A model generated the notes under the pieces. It made no database searches and was not told where the DNA came from. It was given only the letters and a program-made list of their open reading frames with translations. This document shows, in pieces, positions 37,579 to 47,398 of a stretch of DNA of 64,000 nucleotides. Location: NCBI GenBank assembly GCA_003247575.1, contig QJZC01000021.1:1-64000 (forward strand), given 5' to 3'. The position numbers were made by a program, and so were the translations under genes. The DNA is from Pseudomonadota bacterium (GTDB lineage Bacteria > Myxococcota_A > UBA9160 > SZUA-336). Positions within the stretch are counted from its first letter, which is position 1. Each line of letters starts with the position of its first letter.

Positions 37579-38625
37579 GTGGAAGCACAGCTCCGAGCGC
37601 CCCAGCGAGCGCGCCAGTTTACGGATGCCCAGGTTGCAGCGGCGCGAGCCGATTGCGAAGCCCAGGTTCGTCCAGGGTCCTACGCCGTCGGTATCGTGAA
37701 TTATCGGTCCTATTCGGATCTGAAGCGCTGTCTCGAGAGTCTGTCCCTGCAAACGCTGCAGCCGGAATGCGTCGTCGTGCTCGATGTCGAGTCCAACGAG
37801 CTGATGTTCGCCGAGCTTGAGGACCGCTTCCCGGAGGTCACCTTCCGGGCGGTTCCCAACCGCGGATTTGCGGGTGGAGCCAACCTTGCCCTGGAGCTCA
37901 TCACAGAGCTCGCGCCTGCAGCGGAATTCGCCCTGATTCTAAATCCCGACGTCGAGCTGGAGCCTGGTTTTGCCGGGGCCCTCGTAACCGAGGCAGGTCG
38001 CCATCCGCGAGTGGCGCTCGCTACGGGCAAGCTCGTGCGCCCCGACTCTGGGCTGATCGACAGCGCAGGCATCGTAATGCCGCGCAATCGACGTCCTCGG
38101 GATCGGGGGAGCGAGGAGCGGGACTGCGGTCAGTACGACCGCACCGAATACGTGTTCGGTGCTTCGGGTGCGGCCATGCTCTTGCGTCGGAGTTGCCTGG
38201 ACGGGCTGGCCATCGATGGGGAGGTCTTCGACGAGGACTTCTTCCTGTACCACGAGGACACGGATCTCTCCTGGCGAGCGAACCTGCTGGGCTATCGCGT
38301 TCTGTACGTACCGAAGGCGCGTGCCTTCCACGAGCGTGGGTGGCGCGCGAATCGGCGCTTCGAGATCGAGCCTGCCGTGCGTCGCCACTCGTTCAAGAAC
38401 CACTATCTCCAGATCATCAAGAATGAGCCCATAAGCTCGTTTATGGTCAATCTTCCGGTGCTGCTTGTGTGGGAGATCCTGAGGCTCGGGTTCCTGCTGT
38501 TGCGAGATCGCGAGCTCTGGTCGGCGTATGGGTCGAGCTGGCGGCTCGGGGGCCAGGCGTGGAGGAAGCGTCGGATCCTACGGGCCCGGCTGGCCGAGCA
38601 GGCTCGGTCACGCGGGCTCGCCTGA
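37579..38625 (+). CDS. Glycosyltransferase family 2 (rhamnosyltransferase-like)
   Basis: 348 residues, GTG start. GT-A fold motifs: YAVGIVNYRSYSDLKRCLESL, PNRGFAGGANLALEL, the metal-binding LILNPDVELEPGF (DxE/D in place of DxD) and EDFFLYHEDTDLSWRANLLGYRV. These resemble rhamnosyltransferases that extend O-polysaccharide chains from an NDP-sugar. It is transcribed towards the ABC exporter genes, which face it. Confidence 0.9.
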   Translation: MEAQLRAPQRARQFTDAQVAAARADCEAQVRPGSYAVGIVNYRSYSDLKRCLESLSLQTLQPECVVVLDVESNELMFAELEDRFPEVTFRAVPNRGFAGGANLALELITELAPAAEFALILNPDVELEPGFAGALVTEAGRHPRVALATGKLVRPDSGLIDSAGIVMPRNRRPRDRGSEERDCGQYDRTEYVFGASGAAMLLRRSCLDGLAIDGEVFDEDFFLYHEDTDLSWRANLLGYRVLYVPKARAFHERGWRANRRFEIEPAVRRHSFKNHYLQIIKNEPISSFMVNLPVLLVWEILRLGFLLLRDRELWSAYGSSWRLGGQAWRKRRILRARLAEQARSRGLA

Positions 38626-38654
38626 TTCGCTGAGGCCCCGGAGGTCGGAGGCCT

Positions 38655-39395
38655 TCATTTCCTCAGCGGTGTTGCCTGCTGCCGGGAGGCCTTCAGGTGA
38701 GCTTCGTACTCGTCCATGACCTGTGCGGTCGGGCCTTGCATCCTGCAGCAGCCGTGCTCGATCCAAGCGACTCGATCCGTAAGCGAGCGAATCTGCGGTC
38801 CGGAGTGAGAGGTGAGCACGACCGTCCGACCCGCCTGGATCTTGTCTTGGATTGCCTTCGAGGAGCGCTCCTTGAACTCCTGGTCGCCGACCCCGAGCAC
38901 CTCGTCGATCAGCAGCAGGTCGGGATTACACTGCAGCGCGACGGAGAGTCCCAGCCGCGCGCGCATTCCGCTCGAATAGGTGTTCACTGGTTGGTCGATG
39001 AACTCGCCCAGGCCCGAGAACTCGATGATCTCGTCCATCGCTGCCTGGATGGCGGTACGTGGCACGTTGAGCAACATGCCGCTCAGCACGGCGTTCTGGC
39101 GTCCGGAGAGGTTTGGTACGAAGCCCACCTGCAGCGACAGCAACGTTGCGAAGGCCGCGCGGCTCTCGAGCCGACCTCGGCTGGGACTCAAGATCCCCGC
39201 CAGTAGCTGCAGCAGGGTGCTCTTGCCTGCGCCGTTCGAGCCGATGATTCCGAGCGTCTCGCCCGCACGGACATCAAAGCTCACGTCTCGAAGCGCCCAG
39301 AACTGTTCCGACCGCATGAAGCCGCTTGCACGCGAGTAGAACACGCCCACGTTCTGCAGCTCGACGATCACCCTATGGGGGGCGTGGTTCTGCAT
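38655..39395 (-). CDS. Polysaccharide ABC exporter ATPase (Wzt/KpsT type)
   Basis: 246 residues from ATG at 39395. Walker A is [12 protein letters not shown], the signature is [15 protein letters not shown] and Walker B is [14 protein letters not shown]; these match ATPases that drive O-antigen or capsule export. The C-terminal carbohydrate-binding domain of long Wzt proteins is absent, so recognition of a modified chain end is not expected. It lies 5 bp downstream of its permease gene. Confidence 0.94.
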   Translation of the reverse strand: MQNHAPHRVIVELQNVGVFYSRASGFMRSEQFWALRDVSFDVRAGETLGIIGSNGAGKSTLLQLLAGILSPSRGRLESRAAFATLLSLQVGFVPNLSGRQNAVLSGMLLNVPRTAIQAAMDEIIEFSGLGEFIDQPVNTYSSGMRARLGLSVALQCNPDLLLIDEVLGVGDQEFKERSSKAIQDKIQAGRTVVLTSHSGPQIRSLTDRVAWIEHGCCRMQGPTAQVMDEYEAHLKASRQQATPLRK

Positions 39396-39400
39396 GCGAA

Positions 39401-40411
39401 TCACACTACCTTGGCGTATTCGCCGTCGAAGCGGCGCAACAAACTCCAGGCAAGCGCGAGCGTGACTGCTCCGGACAGAAACACGAAAGCGAGCTTGGCC
39501 GGATCTGGCCACTCGTGATGAATCAGTATGGACCGATACAGTTCGATCATTGCTGCGATAGGATTCATCTCGAGGATCAGGCTGGCTCGGCTTCCAGCCG
39601 TAGCTCGCAGATCGAAGAAGACGCCGGACGAGAACATGAGCAGGAGCAGCAGATTGTCGATGACGATCCGCAGATCACGCACGAACGGCACGATGGCGCC
39701 AACGAGCGAGGCGACCGCTGTGTTCAGCATGAAGCTCAGGACCACGATCAGGGGCAGGGCCAGCCACGTGATCGAAACCCCCTGCCCCGTCAGTGCGAGG
39801 AAGATCAAGAGGACCGGCAACACGAACAGGAACTTGAGCAGGGTCGAAATCGATGCGCTGAGCGGTAGCAGGAACTTCGGAAGTCGCACGAGCCGGATCA
39901 GGCCGCCACTACTGGCGATGCTGTTCGCCCCTGTGGTGAGGCTGGAGGCGAACCACTTCCAGTAGAGAATCCCGGTGATCAGAGATCCGATCGCGAGCCC
40001 GCCCCCACGCTGCATGATCCATTCGAACGCGAGATAGTACGCACCCACGTAGGCGATCGGTTCGAGTACCCACCAGGCGGTGCCGAGATAGGCGCGCACG
40101 GCATTCGACTTCAGGTCGGCGTAGGCTCGAAAGCACGCAATCTCGAAGTAGTGCCGAAGGGTAGGCTGGGTGGCTCGTGCGATCTCGAGAGCTTCCGGAT
40201 CCGACTCGATCGGAGCCGCTGCGGCCGGTGTTTCATCGACCGCTGTCACTTCGCCGAGTGAAATCGAGGCCGTCGGAGCCGCTACGACCTCGGTGGCGGC
40301 TAGCTGAGTCTGCTCGCGCGTCTGGGCAGTTCCGGGCATGACTTGAGGTGAGTCCTCGATGGCTGAAGCGGATGTGTCTTCTCGCTCTGGGTTCACTCGT
40401 GCACGCGCCAC
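39401..40411 (-). CDS. Polysaccharide ABC exporter permease (Wzm type)
   Basis: 336 residues, GTG start. Residues about 95-336 are an ABC-2 permease with six membrane helices ([26 protein letters not shown], then [13 protein letters not shown], and [13 protein letters not shown]). It moves undecaprenol-linked glycan across the inner membrane. The first 80 residues are an Ala/Thr/Glu-rich, probably disordered cytoplasmic extension not found in standard Wzm. Confidence 0.92.
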   Translation of the reverse strand: MARARVNPEREDTSASAIEDSPQVMPGTAQTREQTQLAATEVVAAPTASISLGEVTAVDETPAAAAPIESDPEALEIARATQPTLRHYFEIACFRAYADLKSNAVRAYLGTAWWVLEPIAYVGAYYLAFEWIMQRGGGLAIGSLITGILYWKWFASSLTTGANSIASSGGLIRLVRLPKFLLPLSASISTLLKFLFVLPVLLIFLALTGQGVSITWLALPLIVVLSFMLNTAVASLVGAIVPFVRDLRIVIDNLLLLLMFSSGVFFDLRATAGSRASLILEMNPIAAMIELYRSILIHHEWPDPAKLAFVFLSGAVTLALAWSLLRRFDGEYAKVV

Positions 40412-40775
40412 GGCCGAAGTCGCCAGCCGTACGTGCCCACGCAGCGGGGGCCAGTGCGCGACCCAGGCGCGCCGCCGATGCTGACTGCGCTCGGCTCAGA
40501 GGCGAGCAGAAGCCAGGGCGGGCAGAGACCGGTGCGCGCACGAGCACGGAATCGACCCGCCCAACCGAGGCGAAATCACCTTAGCAGAGGCCTGGCATGA
40601 TTGCATGAAGGGCAATCACCACCGGTCGGCCGTGATGGCGGCTTGCGCATGTGCTCGAGGGCTGCGGCTCTGTTGCTTACCGGGGCAGTGCCAGCGGTCG
40701 GGGACCTCCGGGTCGCAGCTCGAGAGACCTGGGGCCGCGCCTCTCTCATGCGATCCGCGGCGGGCGCCAGCTGGA
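40412..40775. other. Gene-free stretch in glycan locus
   Basis: 364 bp upstream of the exporter permease and downstream of a GT2 gene. Overlapping frames here continue as antisense frames of the neighbouring genes and show no family motif. I saw no promoter, repeat or RNA structure worth calling. Confidence 0.5.
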
Positions 40776-41543
40776 TCACTGCACACTCGCGCGACCGCTG
40801 CGCATCTGCTCGGCTCGAAATGCCCGCGCCTGGACGGGTGTCAGCGGGTGGTAGACGTCGATCGATGGGTCGTATCCCGCGAGCTGCGGTCGCGTGTTTC
40901 GGTGGATGCTCTTCACGAAGGGCAGATCCCCGAGCTTCCAGCCCTCGGACTCGAGGTAGTAGCTGTACTCGACATCCATGTGATCGTGCGGGATGCGGGG
41001 GTTGAAGGCGCCGCTCTCGCGAACGGCCTGCATACGCAGCACGTAGAAGCCCCCCTGTACGTGCACGAAGGGTTCGTCTGCCCGCCGAGCTGCATAGTCC
41101 GGATTTCGGAACAGAGGAAAGCTGGTCAGCCGCTGGTAGGTCCTGCCATCGGGATAGGCGGGGCTGCCGATCAGGTGGCCGGCCTGGGCCGCTTCGGGGT
41201 GTGCCTCCATGTACTCCATGCAGCGCTCGTCGAATCCATCGCGGAATACGAAGCATTCGTGCGCGCAGAGATAGATGGCGTAGGGCTCTGGCGTGATCGC
41301 GAGGGCTTGATTGCTCGCCCCCCCGCAGTAGAGATTGCGAGAGTTCTGGATGATCCGGCAGCCGGGGACGCGCACTCGAGTCTCGGACAGCAGCCGCTGG
41401 ATCGTCGGCCCCGAGTGGTTGTCGACCAGGGTGAGCCTGAAGTGTGAACGCGCGTGCGCGAGCAGATGATCGATCACGCAGCGCACCTCTTCGGCGCGCT
41501 CGTAGGTGACGAGGATGAAGTTTATGTCAGCGGACATGCGCAC
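40776..41543 (-). CDS. Glycosyltransferase family 2
   Basis: 255 residues. INFILVTYERAEEVRCVIDHLL and LVDNHSGPTIQRLL form the nucleotide-binding half of a GT-A fold. NLYCGGASNQALA and the later HDHMDVEYSYYLESEGWKLG fit GT2 enzymes of surface glycan loci. The donor-site DxD is weak (YLCAHECFVF), so metal binding is uncertain. It follows the bifunctional glycosyltransferase gene by 6 bp. Confidence 0.85.
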   Translation of the reverse strand: MRMSADINFILVTYERAEEVRCVIDHLLAHARSHFRLTLVDNHSGPTIQRLLSETRVRVPGCRIIQNSRNLYCGGASNQALAITPEPYAIYLCAHECFVFRDGFDERCMEYMEAHPEAAQAGHLIGSPAYPDGRTYQRLTSFPLFRNPDYAARRADEPFVHVQGGFYVLRMQAVRESGAFNPRIPHDHMDVEYSYYLESEGWKLGDLPFVKSIHRNTRPQLAGYDPSIDVYHPLTPVQARAFRAEQMRSGRASVQ

Positions 41544-41549
41544 GCCGCC

Positions 41550-43832
41550 CTAGCGACACCAGGTGTCGATCAGGGTCTCGGTGACATGTCGCGTCTCGAA
41601 CTCGTTGTGAACGCGTCGAAATGCGTCGCGACGCAGTCCACCAAGCTCGGTCGGCGACAGCGAGAGTGCGGAGCGCAATGCTTCTGCATACCCCTGCACA
41701 TGGCCTGGCTCGACGAGGAATCCGCTCTTGTGATTCACGACGAGATCGGGAATTGAGGAGATGCGGGAGCTCACCAGCAGACAGCCTCGGGCCGCGCCCT
41801 CCAGTAGAATCACGGGCAGCCCGTCCATGTCTCCATCGGGTGCGCGCCGACAGGGAAGCAGGATTGCCGAGACGCGGTCACAGATCCGGCGAACCGCCAC
41901 TTCGGAGATGGCTCCCAGGTGAACGGTGAGGCCCGGAATCCCCGCGGCGGCGCGCATCACCTCGTCCTCGAGCGGCCCGTAGCCATGCAGCTCGAACTCC
42001 AGCTTCTGCTGTGCCAAGGCGCGCGCGACTTCGATGAAGTCCAGCACGCCCTTTTTGGCAACGAAGCGGCTTACGAGTGCGACTCGCTCAAGGGGACGCT
42101 CGAAGTCCGGGATCGGCTCGAGCCACTCTGCGTCGACTGGGCAGCGGATCGGCGTGATGACCGGAGCCGGAACTCCCGCCTTGCGGAGATAGTCGGCATG
42201 AAAACTTCCGATCGAGAATGCCGCCTTGCAATAGGGTGAGCTCCCGATGCGGCCGACGCGATGTCGCCGTTCGTTCTTGCGATGAAACAGGTCCACACCG
42301 TGACCGGTGAATGTGAAGGGAATTCGGGCCCGCTCGGCTGCAGGCCACAGGTGGAGCGTCGTGGTCGGATAGGCGAAGTGACCGTGCAGCACGTTGCGTC
42401 CGTGCTCCAGCGCGAGGCGCGCGAGCTCGTTCGCAGAGCTTACGGCGAACGCCGGGACGTCGGGGGGCTCGAGCGCGGGGGTGTCGGCAGCTGCGGCATA
42501 GTAGACGTGCACATCGATGCCTCGCGAAACCAGATCGCGCAGCTCGCGGTGTACGAATGCCTGCGAGGCGGAAGGATAGTCCCAGAGCACGTAGCCGACT
42601 CGTAGCAAGCCTCGGCGCACGTGGCGGATGCGAGCCAGGTTCGGAGCCAGCGGACGCTCCCTGTCGGGGCTGCGCGAGATTCCGTCCTCGAGCCGGTAGT
42701 ATTCACCCAGCACCCGTTCTACGTGCTCGAAGCGACCCTGTGCGGCAAGCCGTAGCATGAGCTCGTAGTCGACCCACTTGGTCAGTTGCTCGTCGAAGCC
42801 GCCGCAGGCGCGCAAGCTACTCGCCCGGACGACCAGCGCATTCAGATCGACTTGGGGCAGATGAAACAGCTCGGCGGGCGTAAAGCGTGTCGAGATCGTG
42901 TGAGGGCGAGAATCCCCCGTGAACCAACGCAGATCGCTATAGCTGCCGACGACATCGGCTGCCGCGCCGTGTAACTGCCCGAGGTGCCGTTCCAGGAAAT
43001 CCGCATACCAGACGTTGTCGCTGTCCAGGAACGCGACCCAGTCACCATCCGAGCGTGCGAGCCCCGCGTTGCGCGCCGCGCTGACGCCACGGTGATCGTT
43101 GTGGACCCAGACGATGCGAGGGTCGTCTGCACCGCCGCGCGCGTCTCGAGCAATCTGGACGGTCTCGTCCGTCGATCCGTCGTCCACGACGATGAGGCGC
43201 CAGTTCGAGTACGTTTGCTGGCGAACCGATGCGATGGCTCGGGGGAGCAGATAGCCCCGGTTGTAGGTCGGGAGCACGATGCTGACCGGCACGGGGCAGC
43301 ATTCTGGTGGGAGCGTTCGCTTGGCTGGAGGAAGCGGACGTGCTCGCAGCCGCCGCCGCACCCTTTCCATGCGGGCGGCTCGCCGCTCCGCATGGCCTGG
43401 GAGGCCGCTGACAGTGCTGCGGATCAAGCGAAAAGGGCGCAGTCCCGGGTGATTGAGGCGAGCTCTCAGTTGCTCGAAGTCGGTGTGCAGTCTGTGCACC
43501 GCGCGCACCAGCTCAGGCAGGGAGGTTGGGTCGGCAGCTTCGCTGGATCCGCCCAGCCGCGCCGTATGCCGCGCGGATTCCGTGCCGAGAGGGTAGAAGG
43601 CGCCGCCGCGCGCACGGCGCCACAAGCTTCGCAGAGCCAAGGCCAGCCCGAAACCCGGCATGCGTGCCAGCTCGTCCAGCTCGCGGGTCAGTTCCGTGCA
43701 GCGATCGCGGAGCTCCGTCTGGAGCTCCGCCCATCGCGCCTGCTCCACTGGGTTTTCGGCCGCGGCGCAGGTGTCGGGCAGCTCGTCCGTGAGGACGGGT
43801 AGCTCGAACTCTGGAATTCGCAGTGTGTCCAC
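41550..43832 (-). CDS. Bifunctional glycosyltransferase: GT2 plus GT4
   Basis: 760 residues with two catalytic modules. Residues 1-165 are helical and Arg-rich, with a coiled-coil stretch. Residues about 175-400 are a GT2 domain (PVSIVLPTYNRGYLLPRAIASV, VVDDGSTDETV, AARNAGLARSDGDWVAFLDSDNVW). Residues about 410-755 are a GT4 domain (VLWDYPSASQAFVHREL, VALVSRFVAKKGVLDFIEVA, VILLEGAARGC). One protein would add two sugars in succession, or the same sugar by two linkages. Confidence 0.9.
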   Translation of the reverse strand: MDTLRIPEFELPVLTDELPDTCAAAENPVEQARWAELQTELRDRCTELTRELDELARMPGFGLALALRSLWRRARGGAFYPLGTESARHTARLGGSSEAADPTSLPELVRAVHRLHTDFEQLRARLNHPGLRPFRLIRSTVSGLPGHAERRAARMERVRRRLRARPLPPAKRTLPPECCPVPVSIVLPTYNRGYLLPRAIASVRQQTYSNWRLIVVDDGSTDETVQIARDARGGADDPRIVWVHNDHRGVSAARNAGLARSDGDWVAFLDSDNVWYADFLERHLGQLHGAAADVVGSYSDLRWFTGDSRPHTISTRFTPAELFHLPQVDLNALVVRASSLRACGGFDEQLTKWVDYELMLRLAAQGRFEHVERVLGEYYRLEDGISRSPDRERPLAPNLARIRHVRRGLLRVGYVLWDYPSASQAFVHRELRDLVSRGIDVHVYYAAAADTPALEPPDVPAFAVSSANELARLALEHGRNVLHGHFAYPTTTLHLWPAAERARIPFTFTGHGVDLFHRKNERRHRVGRIGSSPYCKAAFSIGSFHADYLRKAGVPAPVITPIRCPVDAEWLEPIPDFERPLERVALVSRFVAKKGVLDFIEVARALAQQKLEFELHGYGPLEDEVMRAAAGIPGLTVHLGAISEVAVRRICDRVSAILLPCRRAPDGDMDGLPVILLEGAARGCLLVSSRISSIPDLVVNHKSGFLVEPGHVQGYAEALRSALSLSPTELGGLRRDAFRRVHNEFETRHVTETLIDTWCR

Positions 43833-44346
43833 CTCGTGCCTGACTCTCTCACCTGCTCGGAGGCGCCCTGGGGCGATCCGTTACCGCGGTTGCGCCTCTT
43901 CGCAGATTGAATCGCGCGGATCTACGCGCGGCGCCAGTTTTTGCATGTTAGGGGTTGCACTTTAATGATCGTGGCATTCTACTGGGGATCCGAGACCTGC
44001 GTGACCACTGCGTCGCTGGACGCAATCATGCGGTGCATCGAGGTGCCGAGTTGAGGCCCTGGGTCTCGAGCGCGAATTCGCGCGACGATCTCGATCGGCT
44101 TGCAACAGCCCAGAGCGCAGCGGACCAGACCGAGACGGATAGGCATTCGGGGATCGGCATTCAGGATTCAGTTCAGCATTCAGGATTCAGTTTAGGATAC
44201 GCAGTCAGCAGGATACGCGGTCAGCAGGATACGCAGTCAGGTAAGCAGTCAGATAAGCGCCGTTCAGATGTGCGCCGTTCAGATGTGCGGAAACGCATTC
44301 AGATGCGGATACAGGATCAACGGGGCGTTCAGGAGCAGCGGATCTC
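43833..44346. other. 514-bp non-coding region upstream of glycan initiating transferase
   Basis: The left 300 bp are ordinary, with an AT-rich patch near 43941-43970 containing TTGCAT, a 16-bp spacer and TAATGA (plus strand). The right 190 bp hold a cluster of short tandem repeats listed separately. No gene is supported. Confidence 0.5.
44157..44290. repeat. Cluster of 15-19 bp tandem repeats
   Basis: Three adjoining arrays: GCATTCAGGATTCAGTT twice, 19 bp apart (44157, 44176); GGATACGCAGTCAGCA-like 16-mers three times head to tail (44195, 44211, 44227); and GCGCCGTTCAGATGT 15-mers twice (44257, 44272). All share a TTCAG/GTCAG core. They end about 60 bp before the GTG of the phosphoglycosyltransferase gene. 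Confidence 0.85.
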
Positions 44347-45738
44347 GTGCTACGCAGATACAATGAGGTGTTTCTCGGCCTTCTGAAGCTCGCGGACATG
44401 TTGACGGTGGTGGCTTCCTTCGGCCTCGCCTACCTGCTGCGCTTCGAGACGGATTGGTTTCCTGCTCCCATCGATGCTCCCGACGTTGCAGACCATCAGC
44501 TGCTGGCGCTCGGGGCAGCAGTCATATTCCACTTCCTCATTCTCTCGCGCGGGCTGTATCAGTCTCGACGCCGGGCCAGCTCCTGGGAAGAAGCCCAGAA
44601 GATGGGCCAGGTAGCGCTGATGGGGACGATCCTGCTTGCTGCCGGCACCTTCTTCGTTCGACCGCTCCTGATCTCGCGGCTCGTGCTCGCGCTCTTTGTT
44701 CCGATCGTCGGCAGCGCGCTGATCGCCGAGCGCGTACTGATCCGGGCGACTCTCAAATCGCTGCGGCGGCGAGGGTACAACAAACGCTCGGTCCTGATCG
44801 TAGGGACTGGCGAGCTCGCACACGCACTGCTTCAGCGCTTTCGAGATCACGCCGAACTCGGCTTCGAGGTGGTCGGCTGTGTCGGCAAGCGTGTGCGTCC
44901 GAGCAGGCTCAAGATCCTGGGCGGCTACAACGACCTGAATGCCGTCGTCGGTCATCAGAACCCCGATCTGATCTTCGTCGCTCTGGACCGTGTGGAGTAC
45001 GAGGACCCGATCAAGCTCGTTCAGGCGCTCGGGAACACGGCGGCGTCGATCCGGATCGTCCCTGACCTGATCGGAATTCCAACGGAGCTCTGTACCAGCG
45101 AAGATTTCGACGGGCTGCCGCTGATCTGTCTGGTCGATCGCCCAGTGTACGGTTGGGCGAGCTTGACCAAGCGTCTCGTCGATCTGGTTGGAGCCGCCGG
45201 GTTGTTCGTCCTGCTGTCTCCCGTCATGCTCGCGGCGGCTCTCGCGATCCGCCTGACGTCGCGGACCGGCGGAGTATTGTACCGACAGACGCGCGTCAGT
45301 CTCGATGGGCGCAAGTTTCAGATGTACAAGTTTCGTAGCATGATCCCGAACGCCGAGGCCGATACCGGACCCGTGCGCGCCCGGCCGGATGATCCCCGCT
45401 GTACGCCCGTCGGTAGCTTCCTGCGACGGACGAGCATCGACGAGCTCCCCCAACTGTGGAACGTGATCAAGGGCGACATGAGCCTGGTCGGTCCTCGCCC
45501 GGAACGTCCCGAGCTGATCGAGCGCTTTCGCATGCGCATTCCCGGCTACATGCTCCGCCACAAGGTCAAGGGGGGCGTGACGGGCCTGGCTCAGATCAAT
45601 GGCGCCCGGGGCCACACTCCGATCGAGGAGCGACTTCGCTACGACATGGAGTACGCTTCGCGCTGGTCACTCTGGGTCGATGCGAAGATTCTGCTGCTGA
45701 CCGTGGTGAGAGTCTTCCGCGATCCCAACGCCTACTGA
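44347..45738 (+). CDS. Undecaprenyl-phosphate sugar phosphotransferase (WbaP/WcaJ-type)
   Basis: 463 residues, GTG start. Four N-terminal membrane segments ([17 protein letters not shown] onward) are followed by a CoA-binding-like Rossmann domain ([14 protein letters not shown]). The C-terminal bacterial sugar transferase domain has [62 protein letters not shown] and the final VFRDPNAY. It starts glycan synthesis by moving a sugar-1-phosphate onto undecaprenyl phosphate. Its stop overlaps the convergent next gene by 7 bp. Confidence 0.96.
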   Translation: MLRRYNEVFLGLLKLADMLTVVASFGLAYLLRFETDWFPAPIDAPDVADHQLLALGAAVIFHFLILSRGLYQSRRRASSWEEAQKMGQVALMGTILLAAGTFFVRPLLISRLVLALFVPIVGSALIAERVLIRATLKSLRRRGYNKRSVLIVGTGELAHALLQRFRDHAELGFEVVGCVGKRVRPSRLKILGGYNDLNAVVGHQNPDLIFVALDRVEYEDPIKLVQALGNTAASIRIVPDLIGIPTELCTSEDFDGLPLICLVDRPVYGWASLTKRLVDLVGAAGLFVLLSPVMLAAALAIRLTSRTGGVLYRQTRVSLDGRKFQMYKFRSMIPNAEADTGPVRARPDDPRCTPVGSFLRRTSIDELPQLWNVIKGDMSLVGPRPERPELIERFRMRIPGYMLRHKVKGGVTGLAQINGARGHTPIEERLRYDMEYASRWSLWVDAKILLLTVVRVFRDPNAY

Positions 45739-47393
45739 ATCCGATGTCCGGGTGTCCGGGATTCTTCGGGTCCCTCTGTCGGTTCGACCACCTGGAGAAC
45801 GAGCACCACTCGGCCGCGATGCGACGCTCGGTGCTTCTCGTGCGTCCACTCGGGCAACGCGCGGCCAGCTGGCCAGCCATCCGCATCCATCAAGATGAAC
45901 TGTGCCCCGAGTGTCCGAGCCTCTTCCAGGATGCGCAGCGCAGGTTCAGCCTCGCTGGGTGCGTAGTCTTCCGGCCGACGGAGCTCGACGTAGCGCTCGG
46001 CACCTGCGAAGTAGGCATCGCGAGCACGAGTTGCGGCGACTACGGAGTGCTCGGAATGGGACCGCAGCCACTGTGCCGCCTTCTGGCGAGCGATCTTGTG
46101 GGGCTCGGTTTGCGGGATGCCGGCGTGCGCGAGGAAGGCGAGGATCACGGCGGTCACTCCGATCCAGCGCAAGCCAGGTCGCGGGCGCAGCCAGGGGATG
46201 TAGAGCAGGATGTCGAAGATTCGCAGGCCACCGCGGCCTATGAAGGGAGTCAGAAGGCCGACGACTACGAGCCAATGACGGCGACTGACGTAGCCGGCTT
46301 CGAGGCGCAGCGCTAGCAGCAGCAACGCGAACAGCCCCACGAACGAGAGCACGAAGCGCGTTCCGCGCCCGGGCCGTCCGCGCGATAGGCCGAGTGCGAG
46401 CAATCCGATCGCTGGGGCTTGGAGTGCCTGTGCGGCGTCACCCACCACCTCGAGCAGCGCAGCAACGAGACCCCCTGCGCTCGCCCGCGAGAGTGGAACC
46501 GGGACGCCCAGAGTGGCGCGCTTCAGCTCGAAGAGAGACGCAGGGTCTAGCCGACGCGGCACGCTCGAGAGCGGAAGTGAGGATAGATCGAGCAAGCCTC
46601 GTAGGCTCTTCTTCCCGGTCAGCATCCAGTCTCCGGTGATCTCGTGGAGCGCGAACACATATGGGCCGCTGAAGAGCGCGAAGCAGGCGAGAAACCCGAA
46701 GCCCAACTGCGCCGCACGGGTGACACTCAGGTCCCTGCGGCTGGCGTCTGCGCCGAGCCAAAGCAACAGGACCAAGCCGACAGCGATCCCCTCGGGTCGT
46801 GTGAGGTAGGCGAGCGCGCACGCGATGCCGCAGAGGAGAGCGAAGCGCTGCTGTCTTCGGGCGAGCGTGAGCCAGGCCGCCCAGGTGGCGAGCATGAACA
46901 GGGCTAGGTGCAAGCCGTCGCTCTGCACGCCGGACGAGCTCGCAACCAGGCGTGGCTGCAACGCGAACACCAGACCGGCGGCGAGCGCGATTCTGGGCTC
47001 GAAGATGCGCCGCGTCAGATCCCAGCAGACCCAAGCCGCCAGGCCCCCCGCGCCGACGCTGATGCACTGCGCGGCCGCTTCGAGCGAGAGCCCGCTCGGA
47101 CCCGCGAGTGTGGCCATGAGGAGTGCGGTGAGCGGGTGGAACGTGTCCTGGAGCGCCTCTCGCCAGGCTCCGGCTCCGAAGGCTTCCGCCATGGCAATGA
47201 AGCGGGGGCCGTCGTTGAAGAGGTGTCCCTGCTGAACCGCTTCCAGCGCTCGCGTCAGCAGAGCGAGTGAGGCGATCGCCAGACCGACCCAGGCACTCGC
47301 GCGCTGCGGCTTCTCGGAGGGCGAAGCGGGTTGGGGCTTGGGTGTGTCCACGGTTCTCGAACCTTGGTGGTCGGTTTCGAGGGATTCTTGCAC
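45732..47393 (-). CDS. GT39/ArnT-like integral membrane glycosyltransferase
   Basis: 553 residues from GTG at 47393, which lies 5 bp after the upstream stop with AGGGA in place. About ten membrane helices follow an early acidic loop, as in lipid-linked glycosyltransferases: GHLFNDGPRFIAMAEAF, DTFHPLTALLMATLAG and YLTRPEGIAVGLVLLLWLG. Such enzymes transfer a sugar from a polyprenyl phosphate to a periplasmic acceptor. A C-terminal soluble part (AGAERYVELRRPEDYAPSE) is periplasmic-domain-like. It ends the VWA-containing operon. Confidence 0.85.
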   Translation of the reverse strand: MQESLETDHQGSRTVDTPKPQPASPSEKPQRASAWVGLAIASLALLTRALEAVQQGHLFNDGPRFIAMAEAFGAGAWREALQDTFHPLTALLMATLAGPSGLSLEAAAQCISVGAGGLAAWVCWDLTRRIFEPRIALAAGLVFALQPRLVASSSGVQSDGLHLALFMLATWAAWLTLARRQQRFALLCGIACALAYLTRPEGIAVGLVLLLWLGADASRRDLSVTRAAQLGFGFLACFALFSGPYVFALHEITGDWMLTGKKSLRGLLDLSSLPLSSVPRRLDPASLFELKRATLGVPVPLSRASAGGLVAALLEVVGDAAQALQAPAIGLLALGLSRGRPGRGTRFVLSFVGLFALLLLALRLEAGYVSRRHWLVVVGLLTPFIGRGGLRIFDILLYIPWLRPRPGLRWIGVTAVILAFLAHAGIPQTEPHKIARQKAAQWLRSHSEHSVVAATRARDAYFAGAERYVELRRPEDYAPSEAEPALRILEEARTLGAQFILMDADGWPAGRALPEWTHEKHRASHRGRVVLVLQVVEPTEGPEESRTPGHRIQ

Positions 47394-47398
47394 GGCAC

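Noticed and set aside
40605..41447. 280-codon plus-strand open frame filling part of the gap at 40412-40775
   Set aside because: Most of it is antisense to a GT2 gene with clear motifs, and the portion in the gap has no conserved feature.
44157..44290. CRISPR array
   Set aside because: Repeats are directly adjacent without unique spacers, differ between arrays, and no cas gene is present.
44205..44399. Minus-strand frame reading AHLNGAHLNGAYLTA, like pentapeptide repeats
   Set aside because: Only two good units, generated by a 15-bp DNA tandem repeat; the plus strand also stays open across it. Too short for a pentapeptide-repeat fold.
44350..45615. 421-codon minus-strand open frame
   Set aside because: Antisense to the phosphoglycosyltransferase gene, with no family motif.
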